From: Macromonas bipunctata
Lineage (GTDB): Bacteria > Pseudomonadota > Gammaproteobacteria > Burkholderiales > Burkholderiaceae_C
DNA length: 64,000 nt
Reading direction: 5' to 3'
Assembly (NCBI RefSeq): GCF_002837135.1
Contig: NZ_NWBQ01000020.1
Coordinates: 1-64,000 of the forward strand
The notes below the pieces were generated by a model. It was not told the DNA's origin and ran no database searches. It saw nothing but the letters and a program-made list of their open reading frames with translations. The position numbers and the translations under genes are program-made. Of this stretch, positions 22,250 to 34,136 are shown in pieces; within the stretch, counting starts at the first letter, position 1, and each line of letters opens with the position of its first letter.

Positions 22250-23397
22250 TCAGGTCGCCAGGCGTATACGCCGCCATTGCGGGTCACCGCCACCAGTGTG
22301 TTGTCCACCAGCAAGGGCGCGGACACCAACGGCGACCCATCGGTTGATAAACGGTTCAGGAGGGTGCCATCCTCGCGCGAGAGGAAATGCAGGTGGCCAG
22401 TGGCGTCGCCCCAGACGGTGGAGCGGCCCGCGGCCAGGGGGGCGGTCAAGCCACGGTGCAGCAGGATGTCGCTGGACCAGGCCACGTCGCCACTGGTGCG
22501 GCGCCAGGCCTGCACGCGACCATTGCTTTCGGCGCCATAGACGTGGTCGTCGTCGGCGTCCACACCCACGGAACCGTTGACGGATCTGGTCCATTGCAGG
22601 CTGCCGCGCGCGGCATCCACGCAGCCCAGCGCGGACTGGAAGGCGCGCACGCACAACTGGTCGTCGGTGCGGCCGACGTGGGCCACCAGGTCGACCAGAC
22701 GCTCGATCTCGTTGACGCCACGCGGGCTGGCCACGGGCACTTCCCAGCGCGGGGCGCCGGTGTTGGGGTTGAGCCCCACCAGGCGGCCAGCAATGCCCGC
22801 CACCAGGGTGTTGCCCACCGCCGTCAGCACGCCCGCCTGCTGCAGCACCAGCTGGTCGGTGTTGCGGGCGGCCTGGTGCCAGAGCTGAGCGCCGGTGTCG
22901 GCATCAAAGGCGGTGACGCTGCGCTCGCCACTGAGGACGAACACGCGCTTGCCCGCCACCAGCGGCGGCGTGAACACGCGGGCGTTGAGGCGGGCCCGCC
23001 AGCGCGGGCGGCCTTCGGCCAGCACCACCAGATCGTTGTCGCGCGTGACGACAGCCACCGATTGACCGTCGGTGCCGACGCCCGCCGACAGCGGCTGGCC
23101 GACCTCATGGCGCCAGACGCTGCGCCCGGTCTGGCCGTCCAGCGCGCTGACGCTGCCGTCGGCACTGGCCACGTAGAGCTGGCCGCTGTGCGCCACCGGT
23201 AACAGCAAGGCGTGCGTGGGCGGCAGCTGCACCTTCCAGACCTGGGTGGCGGGCACCTGCTGGGTGAACGGCAGCAGCGGCGCCGGTTGCAGCGCCTTGG
23301 GCGAGGACGAACACGCCGCCAGCACAGCGGCCAGCAGCACCGCACCGGCGGCTGGCACCAGGCGGCGGCGGAAGGGAACGGAAATCTGACGCATCAC
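22246..23397 (-). CDS. bamB: Outer-membrane assembly lipoprotein BamB
   Basis: Beta-propeller lipoprotein of the BAM complex that inserts outer-membrane beta-barrels; anchored in the inner leaflet of the outer membrane. The 383-residue precursor has a signal peptide and lipobox LAAC with Cys29. The body shows repeated PQQ-like blades such as [16 protein letters not shown] and [15 protein letters not shown]. The start is GTG at 23397 or the adjacent ATG at 23394; the GTG overlaps the yfgM stop. BamD is encoded about 10 kb away in this window. Confidence 0.93.
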   Translation of the reverse strand: MMRQISVPFRRRLVPAAGAVLLAAVLAACSSSPKALQPAPLLPFTQQVPATQVWKVQLPPTHALLLPVAHSGQLYVASADGSVSALDGQTGRSVWRHEVGQPLSAGVGTDGQSVAVVTRDNDLVVLAEGRPRWRARLNARVFTPPLVAGKRVFVLSGERSVTAFDADTGAQLWHQAARNTDQLVLQQAGVLTAVGNTLVAGIAGRLVGLNPNTGAPRWEVPVASPRGVNEIERLVDLVAHVGRTDDQLCVRAFQSALGCVDAARGSLQWTRSVNGSVGVDADDDHVYGAESNGRVQAWRRTSGDVAWSSDILLHRGLTAPLAAGRSTVWGDATGHLHFLSREDGTLLNRLSTDGSPLVSAPLLVDNTLVAVTRNGGVYAWRPE

Positions 23398-24071
23398 GGT
23401 GTGACCTCGGGCGCGGAAGATGGTTCAACCGCAGGGTTGACACCCAGCGCGTTGAGCTTGGCCTCGACCAGGCGGCGGTAGTCCTGCTGCGGCGCCAAGG
23501 CGGCGTAGGCGGCCTGGTAGGCGGTGCGGGCAGCGGCGCGGTCGTTCTGCGCCAGCAGCGCATCGCCACGCCGGTCGGCGGCCAGGCCAGCAAAGGCAGC
23601 GGGCCATTCGGCGTCCAGCCACTTCAGGGCCTGGGCCGGGTCTTGGGCTTGCAGCTCCAGCCCGGCCAGGCGCAAACGCGCCACGGCCACGGTGGCCGGA
23701 TCGGCGGCTTGCTCCACCACAAAACGCAGCGCGGCGCGGGCGTCGTCGGTCTTGCCCGCGTCGTGCAGGGCCTTGGCCACCAGCAGGCCACCTTGCGCCG
23801 CCTGGGCGCTACGGCCCGCGTTGCCTTGCAGGTCGGCCCAGACGCGCTGCACGCGCTCAGTCTGGCTGGCCTGCACGGCGCGGTCAAGTTCCTCGTACAG
23901 GGCGGCGGCTTCGACGGCGGTCTTGCGCTGCCAGTACTGCCAGCCGTTCCAGGCCGCAAAACCGCCCAGCACCAGCACCAGCAGCCAGGTGATGGCGTTG
24001 CCGTACTTGGCCCAGAAATGTTTGAGCTGATCGAGCTGCTCTTGCTCTTCAAGGTCGAGGTGTTGGGCCAT
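23394..24071 (-). CDS. yfgM: YfgM-family TPR membrane protein
   Basis: Ancillary SecYEG-associated protein that hands secreted proteins to periplasmic chaperones in E. coli. The 225-residue protein begins with a DLEEQEQLDQLKHFW amphipathic segment, then one membrane helix at about 27-47, then a periplasmic TPR-like helical domain rich in Ala. ATG at 24071. It overlaps bamB and follows hisS by 60 bases. Function is transferred from E. coli; here the sequence supports family and topology only. Confidence 0.88.
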   Translation of the reverse strand: MAQHLDLEEQEQLDQLKHFWAKYGNAITWLLVLVLGGFAAWNGWQYWQRKTAVEAAALYEELDRAVQASQTERVQRVWADLQGNAGRSAQAAQGGLLVAKALHDAGKTDDARAALRFVVEQAADPATVAVARLRLAGLELQAQDPAQALKWLDAEWPAAFAGLAADRRGDALLAQNDRAAARTAYQAAYAALAPQQDYRRLVEAKLNALGVNPAVEPSSAPEVTP

Positions 24072-24131
24072 GCAGCGCGTGGGGTCGGTTGGGGGTCAAA
24101 AAGGCTGTCGGATTGTAGGCGGGCGCCAGCG

Positions 24132-25427
24132 TCAGGCGGGCAACAGCATGGCGGCCCAGGTGGGGACGCTGGCCAGCGGTTGCAAGGTCTGCTCGTGCAG
24201 GCTCACGCCCTCGGCACGCAGGGGCTTGACCGCCACCTGCCCCGCGGCGACTTCGCTGTCGCCAAAGATGAGGGCGTAGCGCGCACCGCTGGCGTCGGCC
24301 TTCTTGAACTGCGACTTCATGCTGCCATAGCTGTCGGTGCCGGTGGCGTGCATCTGCACCTGCACCCCGGTCTGGCGCAGGGCGCGCAGGGTTTGCAGCA
24401 CCTGCGGCAGCACCTCGGCTTGCGGGATGATGGCGTAGGCATCGGGCACCGGCGCGGCGGGCAAAAGGTTCTGTGCCTTGAGCAGCTCCAGAATACGCTC
24501 CACCCCCAACGCCCAACCCACCGCCGGGGCGGCCTTGCCACCAATTTGGGCGATGAGGCCATCGTAGCGGCCACCGGCACACACCGTACCTTGCGCACCC
24601 AACGAGGTGGTAACGAACTCAAACACGCTCAGGTTGTAGTAGTCCATGCCACGCACCAGACGCGGGTTGACCCGGTACGCAATCCCTTGCGCGTCCAGCA
24701 AAGCCCGCAAGCGGTTGAAATGCGCCAACGACTCCTCGCCCAAGTAGTCCATCAACTTGGGCGCGGCCTCGACCAGCGCCTGCATGGCGGGGTTTTTGGT
24801 GTCCAGAATGCGCAGCGGGTTGCTGTACAGGCGACGTTTGGCATCTTCGTCCAACTGATCCTGGTGCTGTTCCAAGTAGGCAATCAGTGCCTGACGGTGC
24901 TGGTTGCGCTCAGCGATTTGGCCCAGACTGTTGATTTCCAGCGTCACATCGGTCAAACCCAGTTCGGCCCACAAGTCACACGCCATTGCAATTTGTTCAG
25001 CGTCTACGTCAGGCCCGGCAAAGCCCAAGGCTTCCACACCAATTTGGTGGAACTGGCGGTAGCGCCCCCGCTGCGGACGCTCGTGGCGGAACATCGGCCC
25101 AAAGTAGTACAAACGCTTGGGGCCGTCGTACAGCATGTTGTGTTCCACCACCGCACGCACCACGCCAGCGGTGGCTTCGGGGCGCAACGTGAGCTGCTCG
25201 CCGTTGAGGCGGTCTTCAAAGGAGTACATCTCCTTTTCCACAATGTCCGTTACCTCGCCCAGACCGCGCACAAACAGGCCGGTGGGCTCCACGATGGGGG
25301 TGCGGATGTTGCGGTAGGCGTAGCGGGCCATCAAGGCGCGCACCTTGGCTTCCAGCCATTCCCAATGCGCCGATTCGGGCGCTGCGATGTCGTTCATGCC
25401 TTTGACGGCGCTGAGTTTTTCTGCCAT
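24132..25427 (-). CDS. hisS: Histidine--tRNA ligase
   Basis: Class II synthetase charging tRNA-His. The 431-residue protein has the expected motif 1 region ([14 protein letters not shown]), motif 2 ([21 protein letters not shown]), the two histidine-binding segments LVRGMDYYN and AGGRYDGL, motif 3 ([12 protein letters not shown]) and a C-terminal anticodon-binding domain. ATG at 25427. It lies between ispG and yfgM, as in E. coli. Confidence 0.97.
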   Translation of the reverse strand: MAEKLSAVKGMNDIAAPESAHWEWLEAKVRALMARYAYRNIRTPIVEPTGLFVRGLGEVTDIVEKEMYSFEDRLNGEQLTLRPEATAGVVRAVVEHNMLYDGPKRLYYFGPMFRHERPQRGRYRQFHQIGVEALGFAGPDVDAEQIAMACDLWAELGLTDVTLEINSLGQIAERNQHRQALIAYLEQHQDQLDEDAKRRLYSNPLRILDTKNPAMQALVEAAPKLMDYLGEESLAHFNRLRALLDAQGIAYRVNPRLVRGMDYYNLSVFEFVTTSLGAQGTVCAGGRYDGLIAQIGGKAAPAVGWALGVERILELLKAQNLLPAAPVPDAYAIIPQAEVLPQVLQTLRALRQTGVQVQMHATGTDSYGSMKSQFKKADASGARYALIFGDSEVAAGQVAVKPLRAEGVSLHEQTLQPLASVPTWAAMLLPA

Positions 25428-25466
25428 AGCGTTGTTCTTGTTGGTGTCAGAGAAGTACCTGACCGC

Positions 25467-26720
25467 TCAGGCGGTGGCACCAAATTTTTGCTGGATGTAG
25501 CGTTCCACAATCTGCTGGAATTCTTGCGCGATGCCTTCGCCGCGCAGCGTCAGGGCTTTTTCACCGTCGATGAACACCGGCGCAGCCGGGGCCTCGCCGG
25601 TGCCGGGCAGGCTGATGCCAATGTCGGCGTGCTTGCTCTCACCGGGCCCGTTGACGATACAGCCCATGACGGCCACCTTGAGGTTTTCGACGCCGGGGTA
25701 ACGCTCGCGCCACTGCGGCATGGAAGCGCGCAGGTAATCGTCGATCTGCTTGGCCAACTCTTGGAACGTGGTGCTGGTGGTGCGGCCACAGCCCGGACAC
25801 GCGGTCACACTGGGCACAAAACTGCGCTGGCCCAAAGCCTGCAAAATCTCCATCGCCACCACCACCTCTTGCGTGCGGGCCTCGCCCGGCTGGGGCGTGA
25901 GCGAGACGCGGATGGTGTCTCCTATGCCCTGCTGCAACAGCACGGCCAATGCGGCGGTGGAAGCCACCGTGCCCTTGGTGCCCATGCCGGCCTCGGTCAG
26001 ACCGAGATGCAGCGGGTAGTCGCAACGCTCGTGCAACTGCTGGTACACGGCAATCAGATCCTGCACACCACTGACCTTGCACGACAACATGATGTTTTCG
26101 GGTGCCAAGCCCAGCTCCTGCGCACGTTGCGCCGAACCCAGCGCCGAGGCCATCAGTGCCTCGTACATCACCTGCTTGCCATCCCAAGGCTCGGCACGGC
26201 GGGCGTTGTCGTCCATCATCTGCGCCAGCAGTTCCTGGTCCAGGCTGCCCCAGTTGACGCCGATGCGGATGGCCTTGTTCCAGCGGGCCGCGGTTTCCAC
26301 CATCTGGCCAAACTGGCGGTCTTTCTTGTCGCCCTTGCCCACGTTGCCGGGGTTGATGCGGTACTTGGACAGGGCTTGCGCCATGTCGGGGTACTGCGTC
26401 AGCAAGGTGTGGCCGTTGTAGTGGAAGTCCCCGATCAGCGGCGCGTGGACGCCCATGCGGTCCAGTTGCTCGCGGATGTGCGGCACGGCGCGCGCAGCCT
26501 CGTCGTTGTTGACGGTGATGCGCACCAGCTCCGAGCCCGCCAGCGCGAGCTCCTTGACCTGGATGGCGGTGCCGATGGCATCGGCGGTGTCGGTGTTGGT
26601 CATGGACTGCACCCGCACCGGGGCATTGCCGCCGACAGTGACGTGGTGGTCGCCCCAGGACACCACACCCTGACGGCTTTTGCGCACAGGCAAGACGGAC
26701 ATGTTGGCCTCCAGCCTCAT
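25467..26720 (-). CDS. ispG: 4-hydroxy-3-methylbut-2-enyl diphosphate synthase
   Basis: Reduces MEcPP to HMBPP in the MEP isoprenoid pathway, using a [4Fe-4S] cluster. The 417-residue protein is the bacterial form with a TIM-barrel N-terminal domain. The cluster ligands Cys308, Cys311, Cys354 and Glu361 are all present ([14 protein letters not shown]). ATG at 26720 overlaps the rodZ stop (ATGA). The later Met at residue 7 is an alternative start. Confidence 0.96.
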   Translation of the reverse strand: MRLEANMSVLPVRKSRQGVVSWGDHHVTVGGNAPVRVQSMTNTDTADAIGTAIQVKELALAGSELVRITVNNDEAARAVPHIREQLDRMGVHAPLIGDFHYNGHTLLTQYPDMAQALSKYRINPGNVGKGDKKDRQFGQMVETAARWNKAIRIGVNWGSLDQELLAQMMDDNARRAEPWDGKQVMYEALMASALGSAQRAQELGLAPENIMLSCKVSGVQDLIAVYQQLHERCDYPLHLGLTEAGMGTKGTVASTAALAVLLQQGIGDTIRVSLTPQPGEARTQEVVVAMEILQALGQRSFVPSVTACPGCGRTTSTTFQELAKQIDDYLRASMPQWRERYPGVENLKVAVMGCIVNGPGESKHADIGISLPGTGEAPAAPVFIDGEKALTLRGEGIAQEFQQIVERYIQQKFGATA

Positions 26721-27691
26721 TGAACGGAAAAACGCGCGACGTTGTTGCGCTTGTATGGTGTGATGTCGAACGCCTGGCCACGCAACTGGACTTCGATCGC
26801 GTCGGCGCGGCCCACCACCACGCCAAACGGCGCGCCGGTGTTGAAGGAAACCGACTCGCCCGCCTGCAAGGTGCGCTGCAGCAGCGTGCGGCCACCGCCC
26901 CGGACTTCGACCCAGGTGGTCTGGCGCGCCTGCAAGCGCAGCACGTCGGTGCTGGCCGGGGCCACGGCCGCTGGTGCAGCACCCGGTGTGGCCGCCGGCA
27001 CCACCGCGGCACCGGGCGGTGCCAAGGGTGCGGCTGGCACCACAGGCGTGGTCACCGCAGGAGCTGGGGCCACAGCGGGCGACGGCACCGGAAGCGATGC
27101 CACGGCGGCAGGCGCAACGGTTTCAGCGGTCTGGTTCAGGGTCGGCACCACTTCCACCGTGGCGTGTGGCTGATTGGAGTTGGCAGCGTCGGTGCCTGTG
27201 CCACCGGGCGGGCTGGCGGGCAGCCACCACCACAGGGCCACGGCCACCGCCACGGCGGCCAACGCAAAGGTGGGGGCCCCCACCGAAAAACCGCTGCGGC
27301 CCGAGCCATGGATGCGCAGACCCCGGTTCGCGTCCAGCGGCGTGCGCAGGGTCTGGCGGTTCAGTGCGGTCGCGGAGGCTGCGGCAGCGGTGGCCGGAAA
27401 GCCCGCCAGCACTGGCACGGGGTCGATGTTGAAATGGCGGCAGATGGTCTTGGCCAGTGCGCGGGCAAAGGTCAGGTCGGGCAATTCGTCAAAACGGCCC
27501 TCTTCCAGCGCGGCCAGCTTGTGCGGCAGCACCTTGACGCGCGAAGCCAGCGTCTCCAGCGACATGCCCGCCTGCTCGCGCGCCTGCTTGAGCAGCGCAC
27601 CCGCCACGGCGGCGTCGGCAGCAGCGGCGGTGGACGCTGCGTCGGCGGTGGAAACCACGGCCGGGGTGGTGGCGTTCACCACATCATTCAT
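26717..27691 (-). CDS. rodZ: Cytoskeletal protein RodZ
   Basis: Bitopic membrane protein that links MreB to the elongasome and maintains rod shape. The 324-residue protein has a cytoplasmic helix-turn-helix domain at about 30-95 ([17 protein letters not shown]), a basic linker, one membrane helix around 135-155 ending in a Trp triplet, then a long Pro/Ala/Val-rich periplasmic linker and a C-terminal DUF4115 beta domain. ATG at 27691 overlaps the pilW end by 8 bases. Position between pilW/pilF and ispG is conserved. Confidence 0.92.
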   Translation of the reverse strand: MNDVVNATTPAVVSTADAASTAAAADAAVAGALLKQAREQAGMSLETLASRVKVLPHKLAALEEGRFDELPDLTFARALAKTICRHFNIDPVPVLAGFPATAAAASATALNRQTLRTPLDANRGLRIHGSGRSGFSVGAPTFALAAVAVAVALWWWLPASPPGGTGTDAANSNQPHATVEVVPTLNQTAETVAPAAVASLPVPSPAVAPAPAVTTPVVPAAPLAPPGAAVVPAATPGAAPAAVAPASTDVLRLQARQTTWVEVRGGGRTLLQRTLQAGESVSFNTGAPFGVVVGRADAIEVQLRGQAFDITPYKRNNVARFSVQ

Positions 27692-28501
27692 AAAAAGATC
27701 CTCGTTCGTAGGCCTGCCGTTCGCGGGAGTCGGGGAAACGGCGGCGCAGTTGTTCGCCCAGCTGGCGCACGGCCTCGGTGTTGCCCAGGCGTTGCTCGAC
27801 CTGCATGCCCAGCCAGAGCGACTCGGCGTTGGCCAGCTCCGAATTGTTCAGGCGCCGGACGTAAAAGCGCGCCCGCTCCAGCTCGCCCCGGCGCAGCAGC
27901 AGCGCGGCCAGGTTGTAGGTGGTGATGGGATTGGCCGCGTCCAGCTCAAAGGAACGCGTCAGGCTGCGCTCGGCCTCCGCGCTCTGGCCAGCGCGGGCCT
28001 GGCACACGCCCTGCGCCATCCAGGTGCGCGCGGCGGCGGCGTACTGCGGCACCTGCAACGCGCGCTCAAAGTGGCGCTGAGCCTCGGGGTAACGCTGCTG
28101 CTGGCAGTGCAGCCAGCCCAGGTTGTGCAGCACATCGGCGTCCTGCGGCGCCAGGCGCAAGGCTTGCTCGAAGCTGGCTTGCGCCAGCGCCGTCTGGTTC
28201 AGGCGCAAATAGATCAGGCCACGCAGGTTGTGGGCGGCAGCGTAGCCAGGCTCGGCGCTGAGGGCCTGCTTGACCTCGTCCAGCGCCACCGTGGTCTGGT
28301 CCTGCTCCAGGTAACCCGCCGCCAGCTGCAGGCGGATGCGGGCGCGCTTGAGCGATTCGGGCTCGTCGGATTCGGTCATCAGGTCGGTGCCGGGCGCCGC
28401 CACCGGCGCCGGGGGCTGCACGCCGCCCGGCTGGGCACAGCCGACCAGCCCCACCCCCGCCAGCACCGCTACCGTGGCCCACCAGCGCCAGCGCGCACGC
28501 A

Positions 28502-28505
<4 letters not shown>
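27684..28505 (-). CDS. pilW: Type IV pilus assembly lipoprotein PilW/PilF
   Basis: TPR outer-membrane lipoprotein (pilotin) required for assembly of the type IV pilus secretin PilQ. The 273-residue precursor has a lipobox LVGC with Cys23, followed by a Pro/Ala linker and about six TPR-like repeats (for example [20 protein letters not shown] and [19 protein letters not shown]). Start ATG at 28505 overlaps the rlmN stop (ATGA); the adjacent second ATG is equally possible. No other pilus genes lie in the window. Confidence 0.9.
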
Positions 28506-29692
<1,187 letters not shown>

Positions 29693-29699
29693 CGTGCGA

Positions 29700-30125
29700 T
29701 CAACGTGCGTAGACGTTCAGGGCCGGGAAGAAGTAGGCGATTTCGACGGCGGCGGTTTCCGGCGCGTCGGAGCCGTGCACGGCGTTGGCGTCGATGCTTT
29801 CAGCGAAGTCGGCGCGGATGGTGCCCTTCTCGGCCTTCTTCGGGTCGGTGGCACCCATCAGTTCGCGGTTCTTCAGGATGGCATTTTCGCCTTCGAGCAC
29901 TTGCACGAACACCGGGCCGGAGATCATGAAGTCCACCAAGTCCTTGAAGAAAGGACGGGCGCTGTGCACGGCGTAGAAGCCTTCGGCTTCGGCACGCGAC
30001 AGTTGCACCAGCTTGGCGGCGGCGATCTTGAGGCCAGCGGCTTCAAAACGGGCCACGATTTGGCCGATCACGTTCTTGGCAACGGCGTCGGGTTTGATGA
30101 TGGACAGGGTGCGTTCAATCGCCAT
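29700..30125 (-). CDS. ndk: Nucleoside diphosphate kinase
   Basis: Equilibrates nucleoside di- and triphosphates through a phosphohistidine. The 141-residue protein has the canonical start [12 protein letters not shown] and the active-site NAVHGSD with His117. It is the first gene of the long minus-strand run. The 77-base region before it, facing rluB, is the likely promoter site, though I cannot name boxes with confidence. Confidence 0.97.
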   Translation of the reverse strand: MAIERTLSIIKPDAVAKNVIGQIVARFEAAGLKIAAAKLVQLSRAEAEGFYAVHSARPFFKDLVDFMISGPVFVQVLEGENAILKNRELMGATDPKKAEKGTIRADFAESIDANAVHGSDAPETAAVEIAYFFPALNVYAR

Positions 30126-30202
30126 GGTGAATACCTTGAAAATACAGGTTGAGGGACGGACAAAGGCTGCGATTCTAACCGTTCAACGTGACGGGGCCAC
30201 GC

Positions 30203-31489
30203 TCAGCGGCGCGGGCCTTTGCGGCCCGGCTTGCCCGCAGGCGCGCCGGCCACAAAGCCGTTGTTGCCGCTGCGGGTGCGGGGCTTGAAATCGGCGCCGA
30301 TGTAGCCTTGCGGCGCGGGCTGCGCGCCACCGAAGTTGCGACCGCGCGGGGCGGTGTCGCGCCCGTCGCGTGCATCACGCGGGTCGTGTCGGCCTTCGTC
30401 GCTGTAGGCGTCGTTGTCGCGCCAGCGGGCGGTGTCGCGGCGCGGGTTGCTGGCGGTGAAGCCTCCACGCGGCACCGACGGGCCATCCACCAGGCGTGGG
30501 GCGCTGGGGCGCGGGCCGTTGCCCTTGTTACGCCGGGGCGGGGTCGGGGCGCGGCTGGCCGGGCGCGCGGCGGGGCGTTCTTCCTCGCGGCGCACCATGC
30601 CGGCGGCGCTGGTCAGGCGTTCGATGTCGCGCGCGTCCAGCTCCAGCCAGACACCACGGCGCAAGCCGCGCGGCAGCATCACCGCGCCGTAGCGGATGCG
30701 GATCAGGCGGCTGACGGCGTGGCCCACGGCCTCGAACATGCGGCGCACCTCGCGGTTGCGGCCTTCGGCAATGGTGACGCGGTACCAGCAGTTGGCGCCA
30801 TCGCCGCCGCCGTCCTCGATGGACTGGAACTGCGCCATGCCGTCGTCGAGGCGCACGCCGTCGAGCAGGCGCTGTTTTTCGTCGTTGCTCAGGGCGCCCA
30901 GCACGCGCACGGCGTACTCGCGCTGCAGGCCAAAGCGCGGGTGCATGAGCTGGTTGGCCAGTTCACCCGAGTCGGTGAACAGCAGCAGGCCTTCGGTGTT
31001 CAAGTCCAGGCGGCCCACCGACTGCCACTTGCCATGCTGCAGGCGCGGCAGGCGGCGGAACACGGTGGGGCGGTTTTGCGGGTCGTCGTGCGTCACCACC
31101 TCGCCGGCGGGCTTGTGGTAGGCCAGCACGCGCGGCGGCGGCGGGGCAATGCGCACACGCACCGGACGGCCATCAACACGGATGGAGTCGCCGTACTGGA
31201 TGCGCTGGCCAACGTGCGCGGGCTCGTGGTTGACCAGCACCCGGCCCTGCTGGATCAGTGTTTCCATTTCCAGGCGCGAGCCCAGCCCGGCCTGCGCCAG
31301 CACCTTGTGCAGCTTGGGCGCATCGAACTGGGGTTGCAGCACGCGCTTGCCGGGCAGCTCGGGCTCGGTATCGTCCTGCGCTTGCGCGGCGTCGAACTGG
31401 CCCGACACCACTTCTTCAAAGCGGGCGGCGTCGGCCAGGGCATCGGAAACGGCGGGCGCGGCGGGCGTGTGGGAGGGAGCAGAAGTCAT
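30203..31489 (-). CDS. rluB: rRNA pseudouridine synthase RluB-type
   Basis: Converts U2605 (E. coli numbering) of 23S rRNA to pseudouridine. The 428-residue protein has an S4 RNA-binding domain at about 58-105 ([20 protein letters not shown]) and the RsuA/RluB catalytic motif [14 protein letters not shown] with Asp162. After about residue 300 comes a ~125-residue Arg/Pro/Gly/Asp-rich tail with RG-like repeats, predicted disordered. ATG at 31489 overlaps the scpB stop; the scpB-rluB pairing is conserved widely. Confidence 0.92.
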   Translation of the reverse strand: MTSAPSHTPAAPAVSDALADAARFEEVVSGQFDAAQAQDDTEPELPGKRVLQPQFDAPKLHKVLAQAGLGSRLEMETLIQQGRVLVNHEPAHVGQRIQYGDSIRVDGRPVRVRIAPPPPRVLAYHKPAGEVVTHDDPQNRPTVFRRLPRLQHGKWQSVGRLDLNTEGLLLFTDSGELANQLMHPRFGLQREYAVRVLGALSNDEKQRLLDGVRLDDGMAQFQSIEDGGGDGANCWYRVTIAEGRNREVRRMFEAVGHAVSRLIRIRYGAVMLPRGLRRGVWLELDARDIERLTSAAGMVRREEERPAARPASRAPTPPRRNKGNGPRPSAPRLVDGPSVPRGGFTASNPRRDTARWRDNDAYSDEGRHDPRDARDGRDTAPRGRNFGGAQPAPQGYIGADFKPRTRSGNNGFVAGAPAGKPGRKGPRR

Positions 31490-32115
31490 AGCGATTCGGT
31501 ATCAGGGGTAGGAATGGGGGCGGACGTGGCCACCTCGGCGGGCGGCGCCACGTTGGCCTCAACCATGTGGAGTTCGAGCTGTGGCAGCATGGTATCGGTA
31601 CCTTGCAGCGGCGGCAAGGCACTTAGGCTGGCCAGGCCCAGGTCGTTGAGGAACTGGCGCGTGGTGGCGTACAGGGCCGGGCGGCCCACGGTCTCGCGGT
31701 GGCCGATCACCTCGACCCAGCCCCTATCCTCCAGCTGCTTGAGGATGCCGGAGTTGATGGTGACGCCCCGGATGTCCTCCATGTCGCCACGCGTGACGGG
31801 CTGACGGTAGGCCACGATGGCCAGCGTCTCCAGCACCGCGCGGCTGTACTTGGGCGGTTTTTCGGGGTGCAGGCGGTCCAGGAACGGCCGCATCTCGGGC
31901 CGGCTCTGGAAACGCCAGCCGCCGGGCAGCGCCACCAGCTCCAGGCCACGGTCGGCCCAGCGCGCCTGCAGTTGCGCCAGCAGCTCGCGCAGCCGGTTCT
32001 GCGGCCACGCGCCATCGAACAGCGTGGCCAGGTCGGGCAACGACAGCGGCTCGGACGCGCAGATCAGGGCGGTTTCGAGGATGCGCAGCGCGTCCTCAGG
32101 ATGGGAGGGGTTCAA
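31486..32115 (-). CDS. scpB: Chromosome segregation/condensation protein ScpB
   Basis: Winged-helix kleisin-associated subunit that works with ScpA and SMC in chromosome condensation. The 209-residue protein shows the two winged-helix domains, with [22 protein letters not shown] and [18 protein letters not shown] as clear family segments. The start appears to be TTG at 32115, with no strong ribosome site visible. No scpA is adjacent in this window. It overlaps rluB by ATGA. Confidence 0.9.
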   Translation of the reverse strand: MNPSHPEDALRILETALICASEPLSLPDLATLFDGAWPQNRLRELLAQLQARWADRGLELVALPGGWRFQSRPEMRPFLDRLHPEKPPKYSRAVLETLAIVAYRQPVTRGDMEDIRGVTINSGILKQLEDRGWVEVIGHRETVGRPALYATTRQFLNDLGLASLSALPPLQGTDTMLPQLELHMVEANVAPPAEVATSAPIPTPDTESL

Positions 32116-32210
32116 GCCGGGTGGTCAGGGTGGCCCTGGGTGGCACAGCAAGCGCCACGGCAGCGGAGCCGCTGCAGTCAGGGACGGGGTAGGGAAAGCG
32201 GGCAACGGCG

Positions 32211-33245
32211 TCAGTCTGGCGACACCTGCCAAAGGTGGGTCAGATTGTAATCGAGAGCGGCCTGTTGCACCGCGCCGTCCAGGTCGGGCGGCAGCGCGGC
32301 CTGCAGCTGCAGCACTTGCCCGGTGATGGGGTGGCGCAGCGCCAGCCGGTGCGCGTGCAAGGCCTGGCGCACCATGCCCAGTACCGGCTTGCCGCCGTAC
32401 ACCGTATCGCCCACCAGCGGGTGACCCAGCCAGGCCATGTGGACGCGGATCTGGTGCGTGCGCCCGGTGTGCAGCTTGCAGCCGACCCAGGAGTACGCGT
32501 CGCTGCGGTCCAGCAAGCGCACCGTGGTCTGGGCCGCCTTGGCGCTGGTGCTGTGCGCAGGCTGCACCGCCATGCGCAGGCGGTTGCGCAGATCGCGCCC
32601 CAGTGGCTGGTCCACCAGCACCTCGGCTTGCTTGAGCGCGCCATGCGCCAGCGCCACGTAAATGCGGTGTACCCGGCGTTCCGCAATCATGCGCACCAGG
32701 GCGTCCACCGCCACCTGCGTCTTACCGACCAGCATCAGGCCGCTGGTGTCCTTGTCCAGCCGGTGCACGATGCCTGCGCGCGGCAGGCGCGCTGCACCGC
32801 TGTGGTAGGCCAGCAAGGCGTTGAGCAAGGTGCCCGTCCAGTTGCCCGCCGCCGGATGCACCACCAGCCCGGCGGGCTTGTCGATCACCAGCAGGTGCTC
32901 ATCCTCGTGCACCACGTTCAGCGGGATGGCCTCGGGCAAGAAGGCCTGCGCCTGCGCGGTCGGGCGCAGTTCAACCTGCACCGCATCGCCCACCTTGACC
33001 CGCTGCGACGCCTTGAGCACCGGGCGCCCCCGCACCGTGACGGCCTGCTGCTCCAGCAGCTGCTGGAAATAGCCGCGCGAGAACTCCGGCACGCGCAGCG
33101 CCAGCCACTTGTCGATGCGCAGGTCGTGCTCGGCGGGGGTGACGTGCAGCACGCGGGTTTCGACCGCGCTGTCGGCGTCGTCGAGCTCGTCGGCCAGAGC
33201 GTCCCCCGGGCCGTGGGGGGGCGTCGATATAATTTCCTGGGTCAA
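32211..33245 (-). CDS. rluD: 23S rRNA pseudouridine synthase RluD
   Basis: Makes pseudouridines 1911, 1915 and 1917 (E. coli numbering) in helix 69 of 23S rRNA. I chose TTG at 33245, preceded by GGAA, giving 344 residues; the frame is open to 33419 but would then overlap divergent bamD and be poorly conserved. S4 domain at about 42-95; catalytic HRLDKDTSGL with Asp164. The acidic stretch at 17-28 is not part of the conserved core. Divergent from bamD, as is common in betaproteobacteria. Confidence 0.92.
   Translation of the reverse strand: MTQEIISTPPHGPGDALADELDDADSAVETRVLHVTPAEHDLRIDKWLALRVPEFSRGYFQQLLEQQAVTVRGRPVLKASQRVKVGDAVQVELRPTAQAQAFLPEAIPLNVVHEDEHLLVIDKPAGLVVHPAAGNWTGTLLNALLAYHSGAARLPRAGIVHRLDKDTSGLMLVGKTQVAVDALVRMIAERRVHRIYVALAHGALKQAEVLVDQPLGRDLRNRLRMAVQPAHSTSAKAAQTTVRLLDRSDAYSWVGCKLHTGRTHQIRVHMAWLGHPLVGDTVYGGKPVLGMVRQALHAHRLALRHPITGQVLQLQAALPPDLDGAVQQAALDYNLTHLWQVSPD
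33228..33233 (+). promoter_or_regulatory. Candidate -10 box for bamD
   Basis: A perfect TATAAT lies 50 bases before the bamD ATG. No good -35 box stands at 17 bases (CCCGGG), so this is a candidate only; it also overlaps the 5' end of rluD as annotated. Confidence 0.35.
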
Positions 33246-33282
33246 ATCCGCTGTTCCTGTTGCTGCAAAGGTTTTACGCACA

Positions 33283-34128
33283 ATGTTGCTTTCCAGATTA
33301 TCCGCTGTGTCCGTGCAGCGCCCGTCCGTGGCCCGCTGGTCGGCGGGCATGGCCAGTGCCGCGCTGGCGGCGCTGCTGGCGGGCTGTGCCGCACCCAAGC
33401 CGGTGGACGAGACCGCCAAGTGGAGCCCGAACCAGCTCTACAACGAGGCGCTGGACGAGCGCAGCGTCGGCAACTACGACAAGGCCATCAGCCATTTCGA
33501 GAAGCTCGAAGGCCGCGCCGCTGGCACACCGCTGGCGCAACAGGCCCAGCTTGACAAGGCCTACACCCACTACAAGAACGGCGAGCAGGCGCAGGCCATC
33601 GCCACCATCGACCGCTTCCTCAAGCTGCACCCGGCCAGCCCGGCGCTGGACTACGCGCTCTACCTGCGGGGTCTGGCCAACTTCAACGACAGCCTGGGGC
33701 TGTTTGGTTCGTGGGTGCAGCAGGATCTGGCCGAACGCGACCAGAAGGCGGCCAAGGTCTCGTTCGAGTCGTTCAAGGAGCTGACCGAACGCTTCCCGGA
33801 TTCGCGCTACGCCCCGGATGCGCGCGCGCGCATGGTACACATCGTCAACGCGCTGGCGATGTCGGAAGTGCACGTGGCGCGCTACTACCACCAGCGCGGC
33901 GCCTACGTGGCGGCCATCAACCGCGCCCAGACCGCCATTGCCGAATACCGCGAGGCCCCGGCGCTGGAAGAGGCCCTGCACCTGCTGGTGCAGTCCTACG
34001 ACGCGCTGGGCATGACCGACCTCAGCGCCGACGCGCGCCGCGTGCTGGAAAAGAATTTTCCGCAAAGCGTCTACCTCGGCCACAAGGGCAGCACGCAATC
34101 CAGCGCCAGCTGGTGGAAGAAATGGTGA
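33283..34128 (+). CDS. bamD: Outer-membrane assembly lipoprotein BamD
   Basis: Essential TPR lipoprotein of the BAM complex, located at the periplasmic face of the outer membrane. The 281-residue precursor has a long polar n-region, a hydrophobic core and a lipobox LAGC with Cys35. The body has about five TPR-type repeats (QLYNEALDERSVGNYDKAISHF; AQLDKAYTHYKNGEQAQAI). The ATG at 33283 follows AAAGG at slightly long spacing. The next gene overlaps or abuts its stop. Confidence 0.94.
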   Translation: MLLSRLSAVSVQRPSVARWSAGMASAALAALLAGCAAPKPVDETAKWSPNQLYNEALDERSVGNYDKAISHFEKLEGRAAGTPLAQQAQLDKAYTHYKNGEQAQAIATIDRFLKLHPASPALDYALYLRGLANFNDSLGLFGSWVQQDLAERDQKAAKVSFESFKELTERFPDSRYAPDARARMVHIVNALAMSEVHVARYYHQRGAYVAAINRAQTAIAEYREAPALEEALHLLVQSYDALGMTDLSADARRVLEKNFPQSVYLGHKGSTQSSASWWKKW

Positions 34129-34136
34129 TAAACCGC

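Noticed and set aside
23643-26723. A 1026-codon plus-strand frame across yfgM, hisS and ispG
   Set aside because: All three minus-strand genes have clear family motifs; the plus frame is a composition artefact.
33246-33419. N-terminal extension of RluD
   Set aside because: The extension would overlap divergent bamD by over 130 bases, is low-complexity and unlike the family; the TTG at 33245 has a plausible ribosome site.
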